From the NCBI GenBank assembly GCA_037045265.1, contig JBAOHV010000036.1, positions 14,436-78,435 on the forward strand: DNA of 64,000 nt, written 5' to 3'. Below the pieces are notes generated by a model. That model did no database searches, was not told the DNA's origin, and saw nothing but the letters and a program-made list of their open reading frames with translations. The position numbers and the translations under genes were made by a program. Of the stretch, positions 27,751 to 37,931 are shown one piece after another (within the stretch, counting starts at the first letter, position 1; each line of letters begins with the position of its first letter). Origin of the DNA: JBAOHV01 sp037045265 (lineage in GTDB: Bacteria; Actinomycetota; Acidimicrobiia; Acidimicrobiales; Microtrichaceae).

Positions 27751-28012
27751 GACCGTCTCCGGGTTTGAGGAAACGTCCGAACAGCGCAGTGCCCGCGAAT
27801 GCCAGGAGAGACAGCACCAGGACCACCGGAAGCATGTCGTCACTACGGGTGTGGCTCGCGTGAACCAGGATGCCGACGACGAACACCGACAGGATCCCAT
27901 CGAAGCCGACCACCCGGTCGGCCATGCTCGGGCCACGCAGCATCCGGTAGAGGAACCCGAAAGCGGCCAAGCTCAACAACACGGTGATGACCCCGACGAC
28001 CGTGCCGTTCAT
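27743..28012 (-). CDS. mrpF: Mrp antiporter subunit F
   Basis: An 89-residue subunit with three membrane helices and the family segment RMLRGPSMADRVVGFDG followed by ILSVFVVGILVHAS. ATG 28012 overlaps the mrpE stop (4 nt), and its own stop overlaps the mrpG start. It contributes to the Na+/H+ antiporter complex; its individual role is not well defined in any organism. Confidence 0.85.
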   Translation of the reverse strand: MNGTVVGVITVLLSLAAFGFLYRMLRGPSMADRVVGFDGILSVFVVGILVHASHTRSDDMLPVVLVLSLLAFAGTALFGRFLKPGDGRG

Positions 28013-28505
28013 GACGACTCCCCCCGGTCGTCGATTCCGAACGCTGCCAGCACATGATCCTCGAGACGCTCGACCAGTGCTCGCGCAGCGTCCTCGGAGT
28101 CCAGAGTCAGCACATGGACGTCCAGGGACAACGGTTCTCTCGTGCTGTCGATCGGCTGCATGCCAGGCGACAGAGCCGTGAGGTTGGCGATCAAGGCGGC
28201 CAGCTCGACCGAGCTCGTGCGCAAGGGCACACGAACCACGCCGGGTCGCACATATCGGCGAGGGAACAACGTGGCCCTGGCAACCTGTGCGTTCGAGATG
28301 ATCACCTGCCGGGCGAACCAGAACAGCAGCCTGGCGATCGCGACGGGCCGGAATGGAACAGCGACGCCCCCAGCGCCGTGCGGAGAGCGCAGCAGCACCA
28401 GCAGCGAGGCCGCCACCACGACCCCGCCGAGCAGGTGTCCAAGCGTGAGGGTGTCCCAGAGCAGGACCCAGACGAGGACCATGAGCACCACGATGGAGCG
28501 ATATC

Positions 28506-28509
<4 letters not shown>
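28009..28509 (-). CDS. mrpE: Mrp antiporter subunit E
   Basis: A 166-residue subunit. Two N-terminal helices (IVVLMVLVWVLLW, LGGVVVAASLLVLL) are followed by the amphipathic membrane-associated region FWFARQVIISNAQVA, characteristic of MrpE. A cytosolic alpha/beta domain follows (SLSPGMQPIDS type sequence ending in LDVHVLTLDSEDAARALVERLE in outline). GTG 28509 overlaps the mrpD stop (GTGA). Confidence 0.85.
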
Positions 28510-29983
<1,474 letters not shown>

Positions 29984-29987
<4 letters not shown>

Positions 29988-30388
29988 GTCCGTTCCCCGT
30001 CGCCCTCGGCTATGACCACGTCCGACGGCGTCTCCACAGGGCTCCTCCACCGGCTGCGGATCTCGATGTCGGCGACGTCGTGCTCCACCTCGTCGTCGTC
30101 CGTCAGCTCCCAGCTGCGATAGGCGAGCGCCAACACGAACGCGGTGATCCCGAAGGTGATGACGATGGCGGTCAGGGCGAAGGCCTGCGGGAGCGGGTCG
30201 CTCAGACCACCTACGTCTCCGTCGACGATCGGGGGATCGCCCCGGCGGCCTGCGGTCAACCACAGGACGCTCGCGGCGTGGCTCAGCATGGCTATGCCAA
30301 CGACGATCCGGCTGAGCTTGCGCTGCAGGACCAGGTAGGTGCCTACCGACGCGAGCACAGCCGCGCACGACGCCAGGAGGAGACTCAT
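29984..30388 (-). CDS. mrpC: Mrp antiporter subunit C
   Basis: A 134-residue NuoK-like subunit with three helices (LLASCAAVLASVGTYLVLQ, VVGIAMLSHAASVLWLTAG and FALTAIVITFGITAFVLAL in outline) and the family block DPLPQAFALTAIVI. The C-terminal polar tail is about 40 residues. ATG 30388 overlaps the mrpA stop and its own stop overlaps mrpD. Confidence 0.88.
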
Positions 30389-33165
30389 CCGCTCGCCCCT
30401 TCGCTGTCCTCGCCGAACGCCTCGAAAGCCATGTAGACCAAGCCCACCACGACCAGATAGACGCCCAGGTCGAAGGCCAGCGCCGACGAGAAGGCGACCG
30501 ACCCCAGTACGGGCAGCTCCTGATTCCAGTAGCCGTTGTCCAGCAACGCCCTGCCGCTGAGCAGCGGCACGAAAGCGGTTGTTCCGGCCACAAGCAGGCC
30601 GCTGCCCAGGATCGTCCATGGTTGTGGGCGCACCAGCGAGCGCACGTCACGGATGCCACCGGCGACATAGCGCAAGGCCACCGCAGCACCGGCCACCAGG
30701 CCGCCCACGAACCCTCCCCCGGGGTCGTTGTGGCCGGCGACAAGCAAGTAGATCGAGACGACGAATGCGACGTAGACGAGGACGCGCACCACGCCGTCGA
30801 CGAACACGAAGCGACCTGTCCCGGCCGGCCCGGTCCCTTCGGGGTTGTCGAGGACGGATCCCAGGACTCCGCGCCTACCCACGCGCGCGAGTGCGACTGC
30901 ACCGATCGCGGCGACCGCGACGACGCTGATCTCGCCCAGCGTGTCGAGACCCCGGAAGTCGACGAGGATCACGTTGACCACGTTGCGGCCGTGACCGTCC
31001 GGCAGAGCGTTGGCCACCATCTCGTTGCTCACCTCGCGCGGCAGCGGCGACTGGGCCGCAGCCAGGGCGAACACGAACACCGCCGTTCCGACAAGCGCCG
31101 ACACGGCGATCCGCAGACTCTTGGTGAGAGTCGTCGAGCGCCGCTCGAAGCGGACCGGTAGTCGCCGGAACGTCAGGACGAAGAGCACTGTGGTCAGGGT
31201 CTCGACAGCGGCCTGGGTCAGCGCCAGGTCCGGAGCGCCGTGCATGACGAACAGCGCCGACAGCGCGTAGCCGACCACACCCAGCAGGATCGCGACCGAC
31301 AGTCGATGGCGTACGACTGCCGTGCCCAGAGCCGCGCCGAGCATCACCGCTACCACGGGCACCTGGGCCCAGTGGTCGACCACCACCGGCAGGTCGGACC
31401 ACATGCCGCTCGTTGCCAGGACTGCCAGCGGCACCGTCATGACCGTCGTCAGGATGACACCGACATAGACCGGCATGGAGCCGACCTGGACCCAACCGGT
31501 CACTCTTTTCGCGACGTTGAGGATCCCGTGGATCGAGGCGTCGTACAGATCGCCGCCGGTCGGGAGACGGCCCCGGCCGATGTCACCGAGTCGCGGGGAC
31601 AGGAAGAAGAGCGCAACCCCTGACGCAAGCGCCACCGCCGAAAGGCCGAGCGCCAGGTTGAGCCCGTGCCACACGGCCAGGTGCTGCGTGATCCGGCTGC
31701 CGACCAGAGCCGATGCGGCTGTCCCGATCAGCCGGTCGACCAGCTCCGGCACGACCCCGAACAACACCGTTGCGGCAACGAGGACGACAGGGACGGCCGC
31801 GAACACCAGCCCAGGAGCGTGTGGATCCAGTGCGTCCGTCGAATGCTCGGGCCGGTGGAGGTGACCGGTCACGCCTGCCACGAATCGGCACGCGTATCCG
31901 ACCGTCAGCGCCGAGCCGGCCACCAGGGCCAGGACCAGAGCGACGGTCCAGCCCATCGGGCCATTGGCGGCAGCATCAAGGGCGGCCTCTTTGGCGATGA
32001 ACCCGAACGTCAGCGGGATTCCCGCCATCGATGCGGCGGCGACGACAGCAACGCCTCTGGTCAGTCGCCATCCCTGCCCGACATCGGCCGGTATGCGGCG
32101 CACATCCCTGGTTCCCAGACCGTGATCGACCACTCCGACGACCATGAAGAGCGCCGCCTTGTAGAGGGCGTGGGCGACGAGAAGCGCACACCCGGCGAAG
32201 CTCGCTGCTCCGTATCCCAGTCCGAACATGACGATCATGAATCCGAGCTGGCCGATGGTTCCGTAGGCCAGGATGAGCTTCAGGTCGTGCTCGCGCATCG
32301 CGCGGGCGCCTGCTGCCAACATCGACCACGACCCCACGATCACTATCAGCGCCCGCCAGCCAGGATGCGCGATCGCGAACACCGGAGCGAAGCGGGCGAT
32401 CAGATACACACCCGCCTTCACCATCGTCGCCGAATGCAGGTAGGCACTCACAGGCGTAGGAGCGACCATCGCACCCGGCAACCAGGCGTGGAAGGGGTAC
32501 TGCGCCGACTTCGTGAAAGCACCGAGGGCGATCAGCACCAACGCCACGGTGACAGGGGTCCCCGATGGCGGCTCGGCAAGTATCCCGCTCAGCTGATAGG
32601 TGCCGGCCGCCCGGCCGAGCACCACCAGTCCCAGGAGGAGACACAGCCCACCGGCGCCGGTGATGAGGATCGCCTGTTGAGCGGCGACGCGTGCGGACGC
32701 CTTGCGGAACTGGTTCCCGACCAGCAGGAACGAGAACACCGACGTCAGCTCCCACGCGCCGTAGAGCACGAGCACGTTGTCGGCCACGACGACCGCGAGC
32801 ATCGCCCCCGCGAAGAGCACGAGCAGCCCGGCGGTTCGGCCCACCTCTGACGGCTCCCCGCCGGCGAAGTAGCTGCGCCCGTAGACGAAGACCCCGACAC
32901 CGATCCCTGCCACGATGAGCACCATCAGAGCGGCGAAGGCGTCAACTCGCAGATCGACCGCCAAACCCAGCGAGGGAACCCACTCCACTCGCTCGACGAC
33001 AGGATCACCGTCCAGCACCCGCTGCAGGTGAGATCCCATCCACACCAACGCCGCCGCGGGCGCCAGCGCTCCGACGAGCAGGGCTCGCACACCTGCACGG
33101 GTCCACAGCAGAAGACCGACGCCGAGCCCCAGGTGGAGCAGGAGCACCTGTACCAGGGAGATCAC
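30385..33165 (-). CDS. mrpA: Mrp antiporter subunit A fused to MrpB-like C-terminus
   Basis: A 926-residue subunit, first of the operon. The N-terminal two thirds are NuoL-like: YGAWELTSVFSFLLVG with the essential Glu, FTKSAQYPFHAWLPGAMVAPTPVSAYLHSATMVKAG in outline, and GIPLTFGFIAKE. The C-terminal third holds the MrpA-specific helices and an MrpB-type domain (GHNDPGGGFVGGLVAG). This is the fused arrangement common where no separate mrpB exists. GTG 33165 is the likely start; the reading to 33225 adds a non-hydrophobic stretch. The six genes A/B-C-D-E-F-G overlap by 4-8 nt each, a single coupled operon for Na+/H+ antiport and pH or salt tolerance. Confidence 0.92.
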   Translation of the reverse strand: MISLVQVLLLHLGLGVGLLLWTRAGVRALLVGALAPAAALVWMGSHLQRVLDGDPVVERVEWVPSLGLAVDLRVDAFAALMVLIVAGIGVGVFVYGRSYFAGGEPSEVGRTAGLLVLFAGAMLAVVVADNVLVLYGAWELTSVFSFLLVGNQFRKASARVAAQQAILITGAGGLCLLLGLVVLGRAAGTYQLSGILAEPPSGTPVTVALVLIALGAFTKSAQYPFHAWLPGAMVAPTPVSAYLHSATMVKAGVYLIARFAPVFAIAHPGWRALIVIVGSWSMLAAGARAMREHDLKLILAYGTIGQLGFMIVMFGLGYGAASFAGCALLVAHALYKAALFMVVGVVDHGLGTRDVRRIPADVGQGWRLTRGVAVVAAASMAGIPLTFGFIAKEAALDAAANGPMGWTVALVLALVAGSALTVGYACRFVAGVTGHLHRPEHSTDALDPHAPGLVFAAVPVVLVAATVLFGVVPELVDRLIGTAASALVGSRITQHLAVWHGLNLALGLSAVALASGVALFFLSPRLGDIGRGRLPTGGDLYDASIHGILNVAKRVTGWVQVGSMPVYVGVILTTVMTVPLAVLATSGMWSDLPVVVDHWAQVPVVAVMLGAALGTAVVRHRLSVAILLGVVGYALSALFVMHGAPDLALTQAAVETLTTVLFVLTFRRLPVRFERRSTTLTKSLRIAVSALVGTAVFVFALAAAQSPLPREVSNEMVANALPDGHGRNVVNVILVDFRGLDTLGEISVVAVAAIGAVALARVGRRGVLGSVLDNPEGTGPAGTGRFVFVDGVVRVLVYVAFVVSIYLLVAGHNDPGGGFVGGLVAGAAVALRYVAGGIRDVRSLVRPQPWTILGSGLLVAGTTAFVPLLSGRALLDNGYWNQELPVLGSVAFSSALAFDLGVYLVVVGLVYMAFEAFGEDSEGASG

Positions 33166-33269
33166 GGACCGGGCCGCTCCTCTGCTGGAACCATGGCAGT
33201 GGGCGACATCGGCGACACCGTACAAGAGCCCATGGCGTGCTCGGGGTCAGCTCAGCCGGGAACTGCTGC

Positions 33270-34229
33270 TCAACTACCGGTCACGTCCCTGAACGCCTGG
33301 ACCACTTCGCGGTGGCACTCCTCGATGATGTCGGCTCCACCGTGTGCCGACAGCATCAGGCGGATGTCTGTGACACCCGCCTCCACCAAGGGGTGAACCT
33401 GGGCCATCGTGGCGTCCAGGTCGACCATTCCCGACCCCGAAGTGATTCGTCTGATCGACGAGGCGACCTGCACCCCGTCGAAGTCACCGCCTTCCGATTC
33501 GACCAGGGCCCGCATCCGCGGGATGGATCTCCCGACGTCGTCTGCCGACTCGCCCCATGGGATCCACCCCGCTCCGAACCGAGCGATCCGCCTGGCCACT
33601 CGACGGTTGACCGAGCCGCCCACCCACACCGGCACGCCCCCGGGTTGAACCGGTTTGGGCATCGTGTGGATCCGTTCGAAGCTGAGCAGGTCGTCCTCGA
33701 ACTCAGCGACACCGTCCTGCCACAGGGTTGCCATGACCGCGAGCGTGTGATCCAACTGCGGGCCTCGCCCCTCGAAGGACACTCCTGCGGCGTCGTACTC
33801 GGCGCGCTGCCACCCCACTCCGACGCCCAGGTCCACGCGTCCGTTCGAGATCACGTCGAGGGTTGCCAGAGTCTTGGCCAGTGACAACGGGTTGCGCAGA
33901 GCCGCTAGGAGGATGTTGGTGCCCAGGCGGATCCGATCGGTTACAGCTGCCACGCCTGCCAGCACGGTGAGCGGCTCCAGCCAGTGCCCGTCTGGTCCCG
34001 TGGGCTGTCGACCACCGGCTGTACCGCCGAGCTCGGGGCGACCGTAGTCGTCGAGCTGTTCTCCGAACGCAAGGTGGTCCGACACCAGCAGCCGGTCGAT
34101 TCCCGCGCGGTCGGCCGCCTGAGCGGTGGCCAGGATGCGCTCCCACGACGGTGGCTGGTCACCGAAGGTGATCAGGGTGGTGGAGAGCTGCGGTACGGGG
34201 AGTTGCGCGGCGGGGCGTGGCGGGCTCAT
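33270..34229 (-). CDS. LLM-class F420-dependent oxidoreductase
   Basis: A 319-residue luciferase-like TIM-barrel enzyme expected to use coenzyme F420 (or FMN). It shows LLVSDHLAFGEQ near the start, IRLGTNILLAALRNPLSLAKTLATLD in outline, RVDLGVGVGWQRAEY, and VPVWVGGS, all standard for actinobacterial LLM proteins. ATG 34229 has GGAGG 4 nt upstream and overlaps the stop of the SnoaL-like gene. The substrate is unknown. Confidence 0.85.
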   Translation of the reverse strand: MSPPRPAAQLPVPQLSTTLITFGDQPPSWERILATAQAADRAGIDRLLVSDHLAFGEQLDDYGRPELGGTAGGRQPTGPDGHWLEPLTVLAGVAAVTDRIRLGTNILLAALRNPLSLAKTLATLDVISNGRVDLGVGVGWQRAEYDAAGVSFEGRGPQLDHTLAVMATLWQDGVAEFEDDLLSFERIHTMPKPVQPGGVPVWVGGSVNRRVARRIARFGAGWIPWGESADDVGRSIPRMRALVESEGGDFDGVQVASSIRRITSGSGMVDLDATMAQVHPLVEAGVTDIRLMLSAHGGADIIEECHREVVQAFRDVTGS

Positions 34230-34726
34230 CGGGCCTCCGTCGGTCGAGGCAGTGCCGACATCGACACACTGTGGTGGTCGGTCCAGCGGAGGTCCAAAGT
34301 CCTGTGGCCGATCCTCCACCCCGACCCGCCGAAGATGTACTCGTCCAGATAGCAGATGTACATCACCTTGTCGCTGCCGACCTCCGGTGCGTCATCGGAC
34401 CCGCGCTCCAGGTGATGGGCGACGCAGTAGACCTCGCCGGCCGCTGAGCCTGCACCGGTCGGCCGGTAGGTGCCCTGCCCCACCAGATGGAACGTCCGGT
34501 GGTAGCGGGACAGCAGACCGGGCACGACGGACAACTCGTCGTGCCCACGCAGCGTACGTACGGGAGGGCCAGGGACCGTCAGGGCACCATCGTCGGTGAA
34601 CACCGACAGGAAGCGCTCAACGTCGCCGCGGTCGGCTGCGACCGCGTACTCACGACTCAGCGCATGGAGCGCCGCCTCATCGAGCGAAGTCCCTTCACCG
34701 TCCTTCGGAGGTCGGTTCGCTGGCAT
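34226..34726 (-). CDS. SnoaL/NTF2-like protein
   Basis: A 166-residue cone-shaped NTF2-fold protein (ALSREYAVAADRGDVERFLSVFTDDG at the start; DEYIFGGSGWRIGHRTLDLRW in outline at the end). Such proteins act as isomerases, dehydratases or ring-hydroxylating subunits, or simply bind ligand. GTG 34732, two codons upstream, is an alternative start. It is translationally coupled to the LLM oxidoreductase downstream and lies 50-60 nt after the dehydrogenase gene, suggesting a small catabolic operon. Confidence 0.75.
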   Translation of the reverse strand: MPANRPPKDGEGTSLDEAALHALSREYAVAADRGDVERFLSVFTDDGALTVPGPPVRTLRGHDELSVVPGLLSRYHRTFHLVGQGTYRPTGAGSAAGEVYCVAHHLERGSDDAPEVGSDKVMYICYLDEYIFGGSGWRIGHRTLDLRWTDHHSVSMSALPRPTEAR

Positions 34727-34784
34727 CGACACATCCTGTCAGCCTGCACCCGCTCGTAGGGTCAGCCGCCGCGGTGTCGGCCCG

Positions 34785-35633
34785 TCAGAGTCCCAGTGCC
34801 GGGGGCAGCTTCTGTTCGGTGAGACGGGCGATCGACACGTCGACGCCGAGCTCCTCGCCCATCTCGATGGCGAACGCGATGTCCTTGAGCCCCAAGGCCG
34901 CCGCATGCTCGAAGTAGGGTCGGAGCGGATCGTCGGCCTCCATCGGCCCCGCAGTGGAGCGCACCATGATCGCCCCGGCGCCGCCGCTGAGAGCATCCGA
35001 GTGCAGCACCACCTGGGCCAGCTTGCGGATGTCCAGCCCTGACGCCTCGGCAAGTCGCATCGACTCGCCGACGGCTGCGTACGAGGCGAAGGTGATCAGG
35101 TTCCTGGCGATCTTGGTGCGGGTGCCGGCACCGGCGTCTCCCATCCGCTTGATCATCCCGCCGAACGTCTGAAGCACCGGAAGTGCCCGCTCGAAGGCAT
35201 CCCTGTCGCCGCCAACCATGATCGCCAGCTCGCCCTGACGCGCCCCCATGGCTCCCCCGCTCACCGGAGCGTCGAGCACCGCGATGTCGTGGCGTGCCCC
35301 CATCTCGGCGAAGTCCGCGGCCTGCTCGACGCTGATCGTCGAATGGACCACGACAACCGTGCCCGGGCTCGCGTTGGCAAGGATGCCACTGTCGCCGCCG
35401 AGCAGGGAGCGGACCTGGTCCCCCGTCTGCACCATGATGCAGATCACGTCGCATTCAGTCGCGACCTGCTGCACCGAATCGGCCGATGTCGCGCCGCCTT
35501 CGACGAAGCTCTCGACGGCCTCGGGCCGGCGATCCAGTACGAACAGGCCGCCTGGCCAACCGATGAGCTGCTCGCACATCGGAGCCCCTATGTCGCCCAC
35601 CCCGATGAACCCGACCACTGCTGTTTCGTCCAC
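34785..35633 (-). CDS. 3-hydroxyisobutyrate-dehydrogenase-like oxidoreductase
   Basis: A 282-residue beta-hydroxyacid dehydrogenase. It shows the N-terminal NAD(P) motif VGFIGVGDIGAPM, the substrate motif LDAPVSGGAMGA, and the catalytic Lys in GAGTRTKIARN, followed by an all-helical dimerisation domain. It would oxidise a 3-hydroxy acid or reduce the semialdehyde. GTG 35633 is selected because the residues before it do not resemble the family, and GCCGAGG lies just upstream. It probably heads an operon with the SnoaL-like and LLM genes. Confidence 0.85.
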   Translation of the reverse strand: MDETAVVGFIGVGDIGAPMCEQLIGWPGGLFVLDRRPEAVESFVEGGATSADSVQQVATECDVICIMVQTGDQVRSLLGGDSGILANASPGTVVVVHSTISVEQAADFAEMGARHDIAVLDAPVSGGAMGARQGELAIMVGGDRDAFERALPVLQTFGGMIKRMGDAGAGTRTKIARNLITFASYAAVGESMRLAEASGLDIRKLAQVVLHSDALSGGAGAIMVRSTAGPMEADDPLRPYFEHAAALGLKDIAFAIEMGEELGVDVSIARLTEQKLPPALGL

Positions 35634-35869
35634 CCTCGGCACGCTACAGCTGTCGCCCCGCGCCCCAGGGGAAGGGTCGGTCGACGGCCGCGACCCAGTT
35701 GCCGTGCAGGCCGTTTGGCAGTGCGACTGGCGCGACCAACCATGCCACACGGTCCCCGCCCACCGACCGGCACCCGCCTAGAAGCAAAGTGTGTTTGCCG
35801 TCATCGTCGCCGGGATTCGCCTAGTTCGCTGGCCGCTGAGAGCAGAGAGAACTGATTCGCCGCCTGCGC

Positions 35870-35875
35870 TAGACT
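35870..35875 (+). promoter_or_regulatory. -10 box TAGACT, leaderless promoter of the molybdate operon
   Basis: TAGACT ends 7 nt before ATG 35883, so transcription should begin one base before the start codon. No ribosome site is present. Confidence 0.5.
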
Positions 35876-35882
35876 TCGTGGA

Positions 35883-36281
35883 ATGGCGTCCTACGGAACC
35901 TCGCAGGTGGCTGATCTGCTCGGCGTCAGCGCCGACACCATCCGCCGTTGGGGGGACGAGGGAAGGCTCACTTTGGAGCGCGGCGAGGGCGGACACCTGT
36001 CGGTCGACGGCCGAGAGCTCGCCCGCTACCTGTCCGAACAGGCCCATGCCTACGAGCCCGACTCGGTGATGGCGCAGTCCGCGAGGAACCGCTTCACCGG
36101 GATCATCACCCGCGTTGAACGCGACAAGTTGGTGGCCGTGGTCGAGATCCACTCCCCGCCACATCGGCTGGTGTCGCTGATGACACGCGAGGCCGCCGAC
36201 GAGCTGGCCCTGCAACCGGGAGATCTGGCCACCGCTGCGGTCAAGTCGACCAACGTCGTCGTCGAGCTCCCGGCGACCTGA
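35883..36281 (+). CDS. HTH plus Mop (TOBE) domain molybdate-binding regulator
   Basis: A 132-residue two-domain protein. Residues 1-55 are an excisionase/MerR-like helix-turn-helix (TSQVADLLGVSADTIRRW). Residues about 65-132 are a Mop/TOBE molybdate-binding domain (NRFTGIITRVERDKL, ATAAVKSTNVVVELP). It is a likely sensor of molybdate or tungstate that regulates the adjacent modABC transporter or a molybdenum store. It is leaderless from the -10 at 35870. The following gap to modA holds a short repeat. Confidence 0.82.
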   Translation: MASYGTSQVADLLGVSADTIRRWGDEGRLTLERGEGGHLSVDGRELARYLSEQAHAYEPDSVMAQSARNRFTGIITRVERDKLVAVVEIHSPPHRLVSLMTREAADELALQPGDLATAAVKSTNVVVELPAT

Positions 36282-36333
36282 GCATCCCCGAGCACCAACT
36301 CTCCGAAGCACCAACCCTCCCGAGCACCACCAG
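36280..36333. repeat. Degenerate ~16-bp tandem repeat between regulator and modA
   Basis: CCGAGCACCAACTCT (36288-36302), CCGAAGCACCAACCCT (36303-36318) and CCGAGCACCAC (36320-36330) are successive imperfect copies, with a weaker trace before them. They fill most of the leader of modA. Confidence 0.6.
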
Positions 36334-36342
36334 GACCCGACC

Positions 36343-37143
36343 TTGAACAAGATCATCAAGCTCTCCGTCACCGCACTCCTGGCACTGGCGTTCGTCGCCT
36401 CGAGCTGCGGCTCCGACGACACCGAGTCGACGACCACCACTTCCCCTGCATCCGGCCGGGAGTTGACAGGTGACATCACGGTGTCGGCAGCAGCGTCGCT
36501 CACCGAGTCGTTCACGACGATAAGGGACGAGTTCGTCAGAGCGAACCCGGACACGACGGTGACGATCAACTTCGGGTCGTCGGGGCAGCTGTCCACCCAG
36601 ATCCAAGAGGGAGCACCGGTCGACGTCGCCGCGTTCGCGGACGAGGCGCCCATGTCGGCCCTTGACGAAGCCGGCCTTCTCGCCGCGCCCGCAACGATCT
36701 TCGCTCGCAACGAACTGGTCATCGTCACCAAACCCGGCAACCCCAAGGGCATCGACACCCTCGACGATCTGGCGACAGCGGGCGTCGTGTCGCTGTGCGC
36801 AACCACCGCACCGTGCGGCAAGTACGCCGACCAGATCCTCCAGACTGCCGGTGTCGTCCTCCCCGATTCGAGCATCACCCGGGGCCAGGACGTCAAGGCC
36901 ACCCTCACCGCGGTCACCGAGGGTGACGCCGAGGCAGCGATCGTGTACGTCACCGACGCCGAGGCGGCCGGCTCTGGCGTGGACACCGTCGACATACCCG
37001 AGACCGACAACGTGGTCGCCAGCTACCCGATAGCTGTCACCGCGGCCACCACGAACGAGGAGACAGCAAAGGCATTCGCTGACTTCGTCCTGGGAGAGCG
37101 GGGCCAGGACGTGCTGCGGGCTGCCGGCTTCCTCTCCCCGTGA
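36343..37143 (+). CDS. modA: Molybdate ABC transporter substrate-binding lipoprotein
   Basis: A 266-residue periplasmic-type binding protein anchored by lipid: signal to VASSC near residue 22, then a Thr/Ser-rich linker. Mature motifs fit ModA: ITVSAAASLTESF, INFGSSGQLSTQIQEGAPVDVAAFAD in outline, TKPGNPKGI, and YVTDAEAAG. It binds molybdate or tungstate. The start is TTG 36343 with AGGA upstream. It overlaps modB by 4 nt. Confidence 0.9.
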   Translation: MNKIIKLSVTALLALAFVASSCGSDDTESTTTTSPASGRELTGDITVSAAASLTESFTTIRDEFVRANPDTTVTINFGSSGQLSTQIQEGAPVDVAAFADEAPMSALDEAGLLAAPATIFARNELVIVTKPGNPKGIDTLDDLATAGVVSLCATTAPCGKYADQILQTAGVVLPDSSITRGQDVKATLTAVTEGDAEAAIVYVTDAEAAGSGVDTVDIPETDNVVASYPIAVTAATTNEETAKAFADFVLGERGQDVLRAAGFLSP

Positions 37144-37931
37144 CCTCGGCCCGGCGGCGGCCACCGCTCCCTGTGGTCATCACCGCCGGGCTGACCGTCG
37201 CGTTCTTCGCGTTGCCACTCATCGGCCTGTTGCGACGGGCCTCCTGGGCCACCTTCATCGCCGACCTCGGCGCCCCAGAGTCCCGTGAAGCGCTCCGGTT
37301 GTCGCTCGTCTGTTCGCTCAGCGCGACAGCGCTGTCGATCCTGTTCGGAATGCCGCTCGCCTGGTTGCTTGCAAGAGTGGTCTTCACCGGCCGGGCGCTG
37401 GTCCGCGGGTTGGTGCTGTTGCCGCTGGTGCTCCCGCCGGTTGTCGGTGGGGTCGCGCTTCTCACTGCCTTCAGCCGCCGCGGCATCGTCGGGGCGCACC
37501 TCTACGACTGGTTCGGAGTACAGCTCACCTTCTCTACGTTGGGTGCGATCCTGGCCGAGACGTTCGTGTCGCTTCCGTTCTTCGTGATCACGGTCGAAGC
37601 AGGGCTGCGGTCCATGGATCGCCGGTACGAGGACGTAGCCGCGACGCTCGGGGCCAGTCGGCGGGTCGCGTTCCAACGGGTGACCCTGCCGCTGATCGCC
37701 CCGACCGTCGCCGCCGGAGCGGTGCTGGCCTGGGCGCGAGCGCTTGGCGAGTTCGGAGCGACGATCACCTTCGCCGGCAACATCGTCGGCCGCACCCAGA
37801 CTCTGCCCCTTGCCGTCTACCTGCAGCTCGAATCGAACCCCGACATGGCGATCGCCCTCAGCCTCGTGCTCCTCGCCGTCTCGCTGACCGTGATCGTCTC
37901 TCTCCGCGACCGCTGGCTGGGGCCGTCGTGA
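37140..37931 (+). CDS. modB: Molybdate ABC transporter permease
   Basis: A 263-residue permease with five to six helices and the cytosolic EAA loop (EDVAATLGASRRVAFQRVTLPL), which contacts ModC. It shows LLPLVLPPVVGGVALL and GEFGATITFAGNIVGRTQTLPLAVY in outline, typical of ModB. GTG 37140 overlaps the modA stop by GTGA, and its stop overlaps modC. Confidence 0.9.
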   Translation: MTSARRRPPLPVVITAGLTVAFFALPLIGLLRRASWATFIADLGAPESREALRLSLVCSLSATALSILFGMPLAWLLARVVFTGRALVRGLVLLPLVLPPVVGGVALLTAFSRRGIVGAHLYDWFGVQLTFSTLGAILAETFVSLPFFVITVEAGLRSMDRRYEDVAATLGASRRVAFQRVTLPLIAPTVAAGAVLAWARALGEFGATITFAGNIVGRTQTLPLAVYLQLESNPDMAIALSLVLLAVSLTVIVSLRDRWLGPS

